Assembly: GCF_018336815.1 (NCBI RefSeq)
Contig: NZ_CP050497.1
Coordinates: 1,426,001 to 1,490,000 of the forward strand
Length of the DNA stretch: 64,000 nt
Direction: 5' to 3'
Source of the DNA: Treponema vincentii
GTDB taxonomy: Bacteria > Spirochaetota > Spirochaetia > Treponematales > Treponemataceae
Numbering within the stretch: the stretch's first letter is position 1; each line of letters opens with the position of its first letter. Made by a program: the position numbers and the translations under genes. The notes under the pieces were generated by a model. It worked only from the letters and a program-made list of their open reading frames with translations. It was not told the origin of the DNA and searched no databases. Below are positions 9,177 through 17,697 of this stretch, piece after piece.

Positions 9177-10874
9177 TTAAAAACCGTCTGATGCGGTTGC
9201 CGCGATATTAATAACCGTGGCGGCGATATTCAGCGTTGACTTACGGTGCGAAACGAGGACAACTGTCTTTCCGGCGCCGGATTCCTTGAGCGATTTAAGG
9301 ATGATACGCTCGTTAAGGGCATCCAGATTGCTGGTAGGTTCGTCGAGAAGGAGTAGGGGAGCGTCGTGCAAAAATGCACGGGCAAGTCCGATACGCTGTT
9401 TTTCTCCGCCCGATAGGGTGTCGCCGAGTTCCCCGACCGGCGTATTATAGCCGTCTGGAAGGGTGGTAATAAAGTCGTGAATCGATGCTTTTTGTGCCGC
9501 CGCGATAACTTCTTCTTCCGACGCATCCAACTTACCGATTTTGATATTGTCGGCAATCGTGCCTTTGAAGAGCTGACTTTCCTGTGTAACGCAGGATTCC
9601 ATCGCCCGCAACGCTCCGGTCGGAACGGTTTTTATGTCCTCGCCGGAGATGCGTATCGCGCCTTTTTGCACTTCCCAAAACCGCATCAGCAGTTTAAGTA
9701 GGGTAGACTTGCCCGAACCGCTTGCGCCGTGTATGCCGGTAATGCTATCTTTTTGAATGACGGCGCTGTAATCGTGCAATATCTGTTCGTTGCCGTAGCT
9801 GAAATCAATATGATCGGCTGCTGCTCCTTCAAATGAGCGCGGTTTGCCGTCAGCAGGGATTTCTTCTACGAGCGGCTGTTCTTCCAATAGGCTCAAGATA
9901 CGGTCGCCGCTTGCGAGCGTTTGATGTAAATTATTGGAAAGCTGCGCAAGAGCAAGCACGGGGCCGAAAGAGGCGGTCATGCCGAGTGTTATTCCTACGG
10001 CGGCGGCAAAGTCGATGCTTCCCTGCCGGAAGAGTACAATAGAAAGAAAAAGTTGAGCAAAAGTAAAGAACAAAATGACCGTGTTCGTTTCAATACGCTG
10101 CCGTGCTTCCTGTGTACTTAGATATTCCCCGCCTTTCCCGAGATTATCCGAGCGCTGCCGCAGCTCGGTTCGAATACGTTCCCCTGCCCCGTATTGGATA
10201 ATTTCTTCCAAGCCGCGCAGGGACTCAAGGACAAAGCTATTCAAATTTCCGAACTCGGTCCTAAAGGCAAGTCCCTGTTCGCTTGTCCGCTTGCCGTTGC
10301 GCAGCGGAATAATCACACCGATTGTAATATATCCTGCGAGTGCGACCGGTACTGCGATGAGGCTGCGGCTGCCGAGAAAGATCAGCATACAAAGGGATGT
10401 TACTGCTGCAATAATGATGGGGGAGATGGTATGTGCATAGAACACCTCCAACAGCTCGATGTCGGTAGTAATCAGGGAAATCAAATTCCCCTTGTCTTTG
10501 CCTTCAAGTTTCGCAGGCGCGAGTTTCCGTAATACGCTGAATACCTTATGCCGGATAATGGCCAAAAGCTTAAACGCAATATAGTGATTGCAGTATTGCT
10601 CTCCGTAGCGGAGCGCTCCCCGCAGAATCGCAAGGATGATCAATATCATCACGATGTGCTTCAGATTGAGTCCCAAGAGGGGCGTTCCGGCTGATATATG
10701 GGTAGGGAGCGCCGCGATAATTGCTTCGCCGCCGAGGATCGTGATAAAGATCGCGCATAAAAATCCGAGCACTCCTGCGGTAATTGCCAGCAGCATAACG
10801 GGAAGGAGTGGACGGACAAGGGTAATCAGCGAGTCCATTATGGTAAGGGCGCTTCTGCGTTTTGATGTATTCAT
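9177..10874 (-). CDS. ABC exporter half-transporter, CydC-like
   Basis: 565-aa fused permease/ATPase. Six N-terminal membrane helices precede a complete nucleotide-binding domain with Walker A GASGSGKS (383-390), signature LSGGEKQRIGLARA, Walker B LLLLDEPTSNLD and switch SHR. It abuts the end of the partner gene at 10875 and has an AGGAG site. The pair has the architecture of CydDC, which exports cysteine/glutathione for cytochrome bd assembly, but similar spirochaetal pairs have unknown cargo. The C-terminus is short after the switch (ends about 20 residues on), so the tail seen in most exporters is missing. Confidence 0.75.
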   Translation of the reverse strand: MNTSKRRSALTIMDSLITLVRPLLPVMLLAITAGVLGFLCAIFITILGGEAIIAALPTHISAGTPLLGLNLKHIVMILIILAILRGALRYGEQYCNHYIAFKLLAIIRHKVFSVLRKLAPAKLEGKDKGNLISLITTDIELLEVFYAHTISPIIIAAVTSLCMLIFLGSRSLIAVPVALAGYITIGVIIPLRNGKRTSEQGLAFRTEFGNLNSFVLESLRGLEEIIQYGAGERIRTELRQRSDNLGKGGEYLSTQEARQRIETNTVILFFTFAQLFLSIVLFRQGSIDFAAAVGITLGMTASFGPVLALAQLSNNLHQTLASGDRILSLLEEQPLVEEIPADGKPRSFEGAAADHIDFSYGNEQILHDYSAVIQKDSITGIHGASGSGKSTLLKLLMRFWEVQKGAIRISGEDIKTVPTGALRAMESCVTQESQLFKGTIADNIKIGKLDASEEEVIAAAQKASIHDFITTLPDGYNTPVGELGDTLSGGEKQRIGLARAFLHDAPLLLLDEPTSNLDALNERIILKSLKESGAGKTVVLVSHRKSTLNIAATVINIAATASDGF

Positions 10875-12629
10875 TTATCGCTCCTTCTGCACTGCTTGAG
10901 TATGGGCGGTGCCGCCATACCGTTCCAGCTCCGACTGGCTTTTGTACAACGCGCAATAGCGGCCGTTTAAGGACATCAATTCGCTGTGGGTACCTTTTTC
11001 CGTAATCCGCCCGTGTTCCATAAAGTAGATGCAGTCGGTGTCTACGCTGTTTGCTAACCGGTGCGAAATAAGCAGCACCGTCTTGGTCTGTTTCAGTTCA
11101 TGGATAATCTGTAATATCCGCTCTTCGCTTTCGATATCGATATTGGAAGTTGCTTCGTCAAAAATATAGACGGGGCTGTCGAAAAGGAGGGCGCGTGCCA
11201 ATGCAAGCCTCTGCCGTTGCCCGCCGGAAAAATTCATACCGCCTTCCTGCAGCTCGGTATCTAAGCCTTTTTGCGTATCTAAGAAATCAGCGAGGTTTAC
11301 TTTTTTGAGCGCGGCGGTCATCTCTTCAGCCGAGGCGTTCGGCTTTGCAATCCGCAAATTATCCCTGACGGTTCCCTTAAAAAGATACGCATTGTGTTTT
11401 ACCACAGCAATATGCCGCATAATGCGGCGCTCATCGATGGTTTTCAGCTCATCTTGGCCGAATAGGATGCGCCCCGTATAATTTTTATGTTTACCGGAAA
11501 GGAGCGCCGCAATCGTGCTTTTGCCGCATCCGGATTCCCCTGAAAGGGCAATAAAGGAACCGTGTGGAATGGTAAGGTTGATGTCTGTAAGGATTGCCCG
11601 TTGTTCGGTATAAGAGAACGAGATGTCTTGGACGCTGATACCGGCGGCGCTGTCGATGGCGCCGTGCGCTTCCGCAGGTTCGGGTAAATCGAGAATATAA
11701 AAAAGTTTATCAGAGGCGGCCATTCCGTTCATCGCAATATGGAAAAAAGAGCCGAGCAATCTGAGGGGAATAAAAAACTCCGCCGACAAGAGGATAATGC
11801 TGAATGCCGCCGCAATCGAAATATCCCCTGCGGCAAATTGATATGCTGCGGTGATGATACCGGCAGCAGCTCCCCCGTAGGCAATTACATCCATCACGGT
11901 AATGGAGTTAAGCTGCATACTGAGCACCTTCATTGTGATACGCCGGAAATGTTCCGCTTCTCTGTCCATCTCCTCGGCTTTTGCCTCATCCGCCTGATAT
12001 ATTTTCAGCGTTGTCAGTCCCTGAAGGTTTTCCAAAAACCTGTCGCCGAGTCCCGCATACGCGCCCCAGTATTTACTGAGCAGCCGCTTGGCGATTTTTT
12101 GCACGGCGACAATGGAAATGGGTATCAGGGGAACACAGCCGAGGAGAATGACCGCCGCCTTAAAACTGACCGGCGCCAACACCGCAAAAAGGGTGAGCGG
12201 CGCAAGGAGACTGTAAAAAAACTGAGGCAGGTATCTACCGAAATATATTTCAAGCTGTTCGATCCCGTCAGAGGCGAGCTGTACTACTTCCGAAGTAGCG
12301 ATGCTATCCCGATAGGCGGCGCCGAGTTTCAGCAGTTTCGCGTAAAGGGCATCCCGCAAGGTTGTTTTAACATCTCGTCCGGCAAGAAAGGCGTAGCGGG
12401 TTGCATATTTTGTTGCAACAGCCCGCACTGCAAGCGCCGCAACAAAAACAGCGCCAGCCGTTATCATCTCTTTTGAGGTAATCGTACCATTGAATAAGGA
12501 TTCCAAAAGACGCCCGATAAAAAATACCGCCGCAATCTGTGAAACAAGGGCGATCCACTGCCACAAAACATTTAAATAAACGTAGCGCTTCGAGTGTGCT
12601 AAAAACGTAATTAATCTTTTCTTTATCAT
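10875..12629 (-). CDS. ABC exporter half-transporter, CydD-like
   Basis: 584-aa permease/ATPase, partner of the downstream CydC-like protein. It has six membrane helices, then Walker A GESGCGKS (364-371), signature FSGGQRQRLALARA, Walker B VYIFDEATSNID and the LISHRL switch. Both half-transporters keep consensus ATP sites, unlike many heterodimers that have one degenerate site. No clear ribosome site is seen before ATG 12629. The N-terminus (KRLITFLAHSKRYVYLNVLWQW) matches the family start. A 13-bp tandem repeat lies 50-115 bases upstream. Confidence 0.75.
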   Translation of the reverse strand: MIKKRLITFLAHSKRYVYLNVLWQWIALVSQIAAVFFIGRLLESLFNGTITSKEMITAGAVFVAALAVRAVATKYATRYAFLAGRDVKTTLRDALYAKLLKLGAAYRDSIATSEVVQLASDGIEQLEIYFGRYLPQFFYSLLAPLTLFAVLAPVSFKAAVILLGCVPLIPISIVAVQKIAKRLLSKYWGAYAGLGDRFLENLQGLTTLKIYQADEAKAEEMDREAEHFRRITMKVLSMQLNSITVMDVIAYGGAAAGIITAAYQFAAGDISIAAAFSIILLSAEFFIPLRLLGSFFHIAMNGMAASDKLFYILDLPEPAEAHGAIDSAAGISVQDISFSYTEQRAILTDINLTIPHGSFIALSGESGCGKSTIAALLSGKHKNYTGRILFGQDELKTIDERRIMRHIAVVKHNAYLFKGTVRDNLRIAKPNASAEEMTAALKKVNLADFLDTQKGLDTELQEGGMNFSGGQRQRLALARALLFDSPVYIFDEATSNIDIESEERILQIIHELKQTKTVLLISHRLANSVDTDCIYFMEHGRITEKGTHSELMSLNGRYCALYKSQSELERYGGTAHTQAVQKER

Positions 12630-12678
12630 AAATGGATGGGAAATATATTATCACGCTGGGGAAAAATCGGCAAGCTTC

Positions 12679-12743
12679 GGGTAACAACTCAGGGTAACAA
12701 CTCAGGGTAACAACTCAGGGTAACAACTCAGGGTAACAACTCC
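12679..12743. repeat. five tandem copies of a 13-bp repeat
   Basis: GGGTAACAACTCA occurs five times head to tail (12679-12691, 12692-12704, 12705-12717, 12718-12730, 12731-12743; the last ends in C instead of A). It lies between the CydD-like start and the terminator of the sugar ATPase gene. It is too short and regular to code. Copy number could vary between strains. Confidence 0.95.
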
Positions 12744-12754
12744 GGCTTGTTGAT

Positions 12755-12783
12755 TAAAAAAGGAGCTGTCCAAAAAGCAGCTC
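12755..12783 (-). terminator. rho-independent terminator of the sugar-ABC ATPase gene
   Basis: On the minus strand a perfect GAGCTG/CAGCTC stem (12763-12768 with 12778-12783, 9-base loop) is followed by C and T6. It lies about 80 bases after the stop of the msmK-like gene and before the next minus-strand gene, as expected for a terminator. Confidence 0.8.
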
Positions 12784-12862
12784 ACTTTTCAGACATCCCC
12801 TTTATCTCAAAAAACTGTGTAAGAGTATTCAGCAAGCCGGGTAGACCGGCGGATGCGGCATT

Positions 12863-13978
12863 TTATTGCTTTTGAACGTCCTCGCAGATATTTGCTTCCG
12901 TTTCGTTATCGAAGAAGCGCGCTTTTTCCATATTCGGAACAAAGTGAAGCGATTCACCGATTCCCGCTTCGACCGCGTTGAATGTACGAGCGATAATCTG
13001 CTGGTTATTTGAAGCCAGATAGAGGTGTGTTTCCGCCCCGAGCGGTTCTTTAACGGTTATCTTGAGTGTCATGCTGTTTTTAGCAGTGTCACTTTCGGCA
13101 ACAAGTTGTAAATCTTCCGGCCGAATACCAAAGAATACATTTTTGCCGACGTACTTCTTTAAGTATTTTTGCTGATCTTCGGTAGGTGTCAATACAAAGG
13201 TGCCTTCGTCGATAGCGATGCCGCCGTCTTTTTCTATGACTTTAACGTTTAAGAAGTTCATGGGCGGCGAGCCGATAAAGCCTGCTACGAATTTATTCAC
13301 GGGATGGTTGTAGAGATAGAGCGGCGAGCCGATTTGCTGTACCTTTCCGTCTTTCATAACAACGATTTTGTCACCCATGGTCATCGCTTCAACCTGATCG
13401 TGTGTAACGTAAATCATCGTGGCTTTTAAGCGGTTATGCAAGTCGGAAATCTCGGCGCGCATCTGAACACGGAGCTTTGCATCGAGGTTGGACAACGGTT
13501 CGTCAAATAAGAATACCTTGGGGTTACGGACAATAGCGCGTCCTACTGCGACACGCTGACGCTGTCCGCCTGAAAGTGCCTTGGGTTTACGGTCGAGCAG
13601 TTTTTCAATGTCGAGAATGCGGGCGGCTTCGTGTACGCGGCGTTCAATTTCCTGTTTATCGACTTTGCGTATCTTTAATCCGAATGCCATGTTGTCATAG
13701 ACAGTCATGTGCGGATACAGCGCATAGTTTTGGAAAACCATTGCGATGTTACGATCTTTCGGAGGGACGTCGTTCATGCGTTCGCCGTCTATGTACAAAT
13801 CGCCTTCGCTGATTTCTTCAAGTCCGGCTACCATACGGAGTGTCGTCGATTTACCGCAGCCGGACGGTCCGACGAATACAACAAATTCCTGATCTTCGAT
13901 AACGATATTGGCATTCTCTACTGCACGGACGTTTCCATCGTAAATTTTGCCGATACCTTTCAGTTCAACTTTTGCCAT
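12863..13978 (-). CDS. msmK: sugar ABC transporter ATP-binding protein (MsmK/UgpC family)
   Basis: 371-aa ATPase of carbohydrate importers. Walker A GPSGCGKS (37-44), Q-loop FQNYALYPH, signature LSGGQ (135-139), Walker B FLFDEP (156-161), D-loop SNLDAKLR and the His switch VTHDQ are all intact. A C-terminal regulatory/TOBE region (about 235-371) is present. TAGGAGG precedes ATG 13978. No permease or solute-binding gene is adjacent, so it is probably a shared ATPase serving several sugar importers encoded elsewhere, as known for MsmK in streptococci. The terminator at 12755-12783 supports a single-gene transcript. Confidence 0.9.
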   Translation of the reverse strand: MAKVELKGIGKIYDGNVRAVENANIVIEDQEFVVFVGPSGCGKSTTLRMVAGLEEISEGDLYIDGERMNDVPPKDRNIAMVFQNYALYPHMTVYDNMAFGLKIRKVDKQEIERRVHEAARILDIEKLLDRKPKALSGGQRQRVAVGRAIVRNPKVFLFDEPLSNLDAKLRVQMRAEISDLHNRLKATMIYVTHDQVEAMTMGDKIVVMKDGKVQQIGSPLYLYNHPVNKFVAGFIGSPPMNFLNVKVIEKDGGIAIDEGTFVLTPTEDQQKYLKKYVGKNVFFGIRPEDLQLVAESDTAKNSMTLKITVKEPLGAETHLYLASNNQQIIARTFNAVEAGIGESLHFVPNMEKARFFDNETEANICEDVQKQ

Positions 13979-14070
13979 TACGGCCTCCTAAAAATTATCC
14001 TATAAAGAAAAGTATACCGTCAAATTCCGCATCTGTCAAACAAAAACATTAGGCTGTCAAGGACTAAAAG

Positions 14071-14098
14071 TAGACGGTGTGCGGCATATTTTCAAAAG
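14071..14098 (+). repeat. right-end fragment of the 123-bp structured repeat
   Basis: The segment AGACGGT...GGCATATTTTCAAAAG matches the right end of the element at 60060-60182, including its variant TTTTCAAAAG terminus. No left half is visible. It ends 9 bases before ATG 14108, and the GGAG ribosome site follows directly. Confidence 0.65.
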
Positions 14099-14107
14099 GA
14101 GCGGAGT

Positions 14108-14584
14108 ATGCTATACTCCTCTAAGAGTATGCTTGAATTAAAACCGATTATCATAAAAGAAGAAGACGACAAGAATGATGTCTATTATACGCTGACATGG
14201 ACGGCCTTAACACGTGCGGATAAATATAAGATAACGACGTCCGTTCCTGCAATTGCCGGTATGTACGAGTTGTATTATATGGATACTCACAAACGGCTTA
14301 ATCTATTGGCGATTACGCATGCGTGGTATGGAGGCTTGCGGAGTAATTTGCGACAAGCAATCGATCCGTACCATACGCATGACCTTGCGATGCGTGCGCT
14401 GCTTGAAGAATCCCCACTGTATTACCGATATTCCTGCTCCGATTCGTTTGGAGATCTTTTGGATACCGTATGGTTTTTGCATAATGTGTATTTTCCTGAT
14501 GATGTACGGGTGGAGCATTCGCAGCGGTATCGAAAAATTTTTTTACGAGAACAAGCTCCCGATAAAATATATTGGTTGGATTAA
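14108..14584 (+). CDS. conserved-looking hypothetical protein
   Basis: 158-aa soluble protein that I do not recognise. There is no signal peptide or membrane helix. It is rich in Tyr, Asp and Leu, with a central AIAGMYELYYMDTHKRLNLLAITHAWYGGLRSNLRQAIDP-like region (about 45-85). AAAGGAGCGG precedes ATG 14108. It ends three bases before the DMT permease start, so it probably heads that transcript. A fragment of a dispersed structured repeat sits directly upstream. Confidence 0.7.
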   Translation: MLYSSKSMLELKPIIIKEEDDKNDVYYTLTWTALTRADKYKITTSVPAIAGMYELYYMDTHKRLNLLAITHAWYGGLRSNLRQAIDPYHTHDLAMRALLEESPLYYRYSCSDSFGDLLDTVWFLHNVYFPDDVRVEHSQRYRKIFLREQAPDKIYWLD

Positions 14585-14587
14585 CCT

Positions 14588-15536
14588 ATGAGTAAGCTTA
14601 CAAAAAAAGAGATTGGCGCACATATTGCGCTCTTTGTTGCGGCGCTGTTTTGGGGAACGACCTTTGTCGCAATCAGCAGTACGAATGACTATTTTCCTCC
14701 CGCCTTTTTGGTCTTTATGCGGTGCGCTATCGGAGTAGGAGTGTTGATGCTGGTTTTTATCAAACGATTAAAAAACTTGTCCCGTTCCTACGTTGTCGTA
14801 TGCGCCGTTCTCGGTTTCCTTATGACAATCGGTTATCTGATGCAAAATCTTTCGATTGCCGTAGGATGCCCTCCGGGGCGTTGCGGTTTTTTGGTTGCGA
14901 CTTATTGCGTTATCACTCCGTTTATTGCATGGTTCGTATGGAAGAGAAAGCCGAATATCTATCACGTTATTGCAGCAGTGCTCTGTTTGGTAGGCATCGG
15001 CTTTATTTCGATGCCGGATCTTTTAAAAGCTTCCAATGTCGGCTTAAATCTCGGCGATTTTCTTGCACTGATAGGCAGTGTGGTTTTTGCTGCTTATCTC
15101 GTGTACCTTGGCCGGTATGTCGACACCATGGATCCGATTTTGCTTACGATTGGAAATCTTTTTTTTCGGCGCTGTGTATGCAGGTTTATATACCTATTTT
15201 TTTGAAGACAGTACTAAAATCGTCTGGAATGGGCATTCCATCTTTGCAGCTCTTTATTTAGGTATCATTTGTATGTCTCTTACTAATATATTGCAGGCGA
15301 TCGGTCAACGAGAGGTTGTTGCATCGACGGCGGCGCTCATCTTCTCCCTCGAATCGGTATTCGGTATTATCCTTGCTATTGTGTTCTGGCATGAGAAGGT
15401 TACAGTCTCGCTTTTAATCGGTTGTGTTCTCATTTTTATTGCGATTGTCATTTCCGAAACAAAGCTCGGCTTCCTCAAGAAAAAATTAAGCAGTAATGTG
15501 TTCAGGAAAATTTTCTCTCAGATAAAAGCTAAGTAA
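14588..15536 (+). pseudogene. EamA/DMT-family permease, frameshifted
   Basis: Drug/metabolite transporter family protein with two EamA halves and about ten membrane helices (full length about 316 aa once repaired). The first frame runs to about residue 192 (…DPILLTIGNLFF) and then hits a stop near 15205. Removing one T from the T8 run at 15159-15166 restores FFGAVYAGLYTYFF and continues through VASTAALIFSLESVFGIILAIVFWHE to the stop at 15536. The substrate cannot be told; family members move amino acids, nucleotides or metabolites. The break is in a homopolymer and is probably a sequence error, so the gene may be intact. Confidence 0.85.
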
Positions 15537-15540
15537 TCCG

Positions 15541-16335
15541 ATGACCGATAGAGAATGGCAGGCTTTTGCCGCCTTTAGAACCGACTTTAAAGCGTCATGT
15601 CGGCAATGGCTGAATCGTTGCGGCTATGAATATGCTGCACCGGATGAAGCTGTGTCATCTGTGCAAAAATCGGCGGGACAGGGGAGACTTCACCTGTTAC
15701 AGCAGGCAGCTGCGGCAGAAAATAAAACCCCTGCCTACCCGCAAGAAACGCCCATCGTGTATAATCATAGCTTGGACGAAGTACAAGCGTCAGATAGGAT
15801 AAAACTGATTATTATCAGCGATAATCCGGGAAAGAATGAGCAGCTGCATAAAAATCAACGCTATCTGGTGGGGCAGGCAGGGAAGGTTGCGGAAGGCTTT
15901 TTTCGCCGCAATCCCGAACTCAACATCGATTTTAGGCGAGATGTTATCATCCTCAATAAAACCCCCGTTCATACGGCAAAGACAAAGGAGCTTAATTACC
16001 TCCTCAAGCACGGCGGCGAACAATTCCGCAGCCTTTTTGAAGAAACGCAAATATGGCTTGCCGCTCATACTGCTGCCCTGCAACGTGTACTGGGGTGTCC
16101 GCTCTGGCTAGTGGGATACGGTGAATTACGAAAAAAATCTCTTTTTACCGCTTATGCGGAAGAACTGCGGCAGCAATACGGCGGCAAGCCCGATGCGCCG
16201 GTCTATGTGTTTCAGCATTTTTCAATGAATTGCTTTGCTATCGATTTTAAAAAATTGAGTGATGTGCATCGCTCTACAGAAGAAAATCTTAGGGCAATAG
16301 GTCTGCTGCACCGTAAAGAGATACTAGGTTGGTGA
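15541..16335 (+). CDS. uracil-DNA glycosylase-superfamily-like protein
   Basis: 264-aa soluble protein. The segment IIISDNPGKNEQLHKNQRYLVGQAG (about 85-109) resembles motif 1 of family 4/5 uracil-DNA glycosylases (GExPGxxED..GRPFVGxAG). It is followed by VIILNKTPVHT in the place of the TNxVKCRP strand and by QHFSMN in the place of the C-terminal HPS loop. The four cysteines of the iron-sulfur families are absent, so it would belong to a cluster-free branch. The order and spacing fit the fold, but the catalytic residues are not certain. It lies between the DMT permease (4-base gap) and the GNAT gene. No clear ribosome site is seen before ATG 15541. Confidence 0.55.
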   Translation: MTDREWQAFAAFRTDFKASCRQWLNRCGYEYAAPDEAVSSVQKSAGQGRLHLLQQAAAAENKTPAYPQETPIVYNHSLDEVQASDRIKLIIISDNPGKNEQLHKNQRYLVGQAGKVAEGFFRRNPELNIDFRRDVIILNKTPVHTAKTKELNYLLKHGGEQFRSLFEETQIWLAAHTAALQRVLGCPLWLVGYGELRKKSLFTAYAEELRQQYGGKPDAPVYVFQHFSMNCFAIDFKKLSDVHRSTEENLRAIGLLHRKEILGW

Positions 16336-16337
16336 TA

Positions 16338-16874
16338 ATGGTAGCGAAAGGGTATAGTGTAAGAAAAGCGGAGTCGGGGGATTTGGCGGCGGTGATGCAG
16401 GTTGAACGGCAGAGCTTTGAAGAAAATATCGTTGAGGACGAAAGTGTATTTGCCGACCGCATCGTGTATGCTGTAGATTGCAATTATGTCCTTGTTAAAA
16501 CCGCTACACAGTCGGTATGCGGGTACTTTACGGCTGAACTATGGGATTCGGAAAAGATTGGAACGGACGCATTTGCCTTAGGTCATTCGGTACGCGAGCG
16601 CCATCAGCCTGCAGGGACTGCGCTGTATATCTCTTCCTTTGCGTTATTGCCGGAGGTGCGCGGACAAAGCATTGCCGAAAGTTTTTTCGCAGCTTCTATA
16701 GAACGTATTGCTGCCGTTTTTCCGCAGTTGGAACGGATTATCCTGCTTGTGCATGAAGATTGGCATAAGGCTATTAGGATTTACGAAAAACAAGGCTTTA
16801 TCCGTACACAGGTTTTAGACCGGTTTGCATGGTTCGGAAACAAGCTGGCTTTTATCTACGAAAAAACGATATAA
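16338..16874 (+). CDS. GNAT-family N-acetyltransferase
   Basis: About 179 aa with the GNAT fold: N-terminal YSVRKAESGDLAAVMQVERQSF strand-helix, the LYISSFALLPEVRGQSIAESFF acetyl-CoA region (the R/Q-x-x-G/A loop is degenerate: EVRGQSIA), and a C-terminal RIYEKQGFIRT segment typical of RimI-like enzymes. The acceptor is unknown. ATG 16338 is chosen; GTG 16332, overlapping the previous stop, is an alternative. It follows the glycosylase-like gene without a gap. Confidence 0.8.
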   Translation: MVAKGYSVRKAESGDLAAVMQVERQSFEENIVEDESVFADRIVYAVDCNYVLVKTATQSVCGYFTAELWDSEKIGTDAFALGHSVRERHQPAGTALYISSFALLPEVRGQSIAESFFAASIERIAAVFPQLERIILLVHEDWHKAIRIYEKQGFIRTQVLDRFAWFGNKLAFIYEKTI

Positions 16875-16993
16875 GCGGATATGTCCTTTTGTAGCGTTTT
16901 GTCGCTTTTGTATTTATCGGATACTCCAAGCCGAGGTTCGAGAGAAAATTCGCAAATATTGACTTTATCGTTCATTTCTGCTTTACTAATCGG

Positions 16994-17680
16994 ATGAAAA
17001 AAACAATCGTTTTTACTGTCGTTATATTCGGCTTTTATATAACAGCATTTTGTCAATCCATTACGACCGCGAGCGTATTTTTTGCCGGAATGTCTGAACA
17101 ATACGCTGCGCTCTCCGATTACACAGCAAATCTCACCGTTTCAACCGGCTCCGGTTCAAAAGTTCAGACAATGGAAGCCACCGTCTACTTCAAACGGCCG
17201 AATCGGCTGCGCATTGATTTCACCAAACCGAACGAGCAGGTCATTCTATTCACCGGCGACACATTGACCATCTATGTTCCCTCCTATCGGATGGTTTTAA
17301 ACCAGACGATAGAAAAAGATTCTTCTGCGGGTACAGCCAACCTTGCAACTCCCCAAGGCCTATCGCTGCTGAAACGCTCATACACAATTGCTTATGAAAC
17401 AGGAGCAGAACCTCAGCCGTTGGAAGAAGGCTCCTCTCAGCAAGTCGTGGTACTTGCACTTAATCGCCGTTCTGCTTCGGAAACTTTTAGGAATATCCGG
17501 CTCCTTGTTTCGCCTGAAACAAAGCTGATTAGGCGAATTGAAGCATGGCCTATTTCGGGCAGCAAGATCACATTTGATTTTTCATACTATCGATTGAATA
17601 CGGGCATTCCGGATTCCCGCTTTTTATATGATATACCGCCGAATGCGGATATGATGAATAATTTTTTATTTGAAGAATAA
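16994..17680 (+). CDS. lolA: LolA-like outer-membrane lipoprotein carrier protein
   Basis: 228 aa with a signal peptide (about 1-20, ending FCQS) and a LolA/LppX fold: SDYTANLTVSTGS, VYFKRPNRLRIDFTKPNEQVILFTGDTLTIYVPSYRMVLNQ and IRRIEAWPISGSKITFDFSYYRLNTGIPDSRFLYDIP, which are typical of the family. The family carries lipoproteins across the periplasm to the outer membrane, relevant in a lipoprotein-rich spirochaete. It is followed after 17 bases by rodZ-like and rimO genes, an arrangement that suggests one transcript. No strong ribosome site is visible before ATG 16994. Confidence 0.8.
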   Translation: MKKTIVFTVVIFGFYITAFCQSITTASVFFAGMSEQYAALSDYTANLTVSTGSGSKVQTMEATVYFKRPNRLRIDFTKPNEQVILFTGDTLTIYVPSYRMVLNQTIEKDSSAGTANLATPQGLSLLKRSYTIAYETGAEPQPLEEGSSQQVVVLALNRRSASETFRNIRLLVSPETKLIRRIEAWPISGSKITFDFSYYRLNTGIPDSRFLYDIPPNADMMNNFLFEE

Positions 17681-17697
17681 CATAAGGAAAGAAATAG

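Noticed and set aside
11739-12476. 245-codon frame antisense to the CydD-like gene
   Set aside because: Antisense to a complete ABC exporter; basic, low-complexity product.
9177-12629. Firm CydDC assignment
   Set aside because: Architecture fits, but there are no cytochrome bd genes in the window, so only CydDC-like is stated.
12679-12743. Iterons of a replication origin
   Set aside because: No rep or dnaA gene, DnaA boxes or AT-rich unwinding region nearby.
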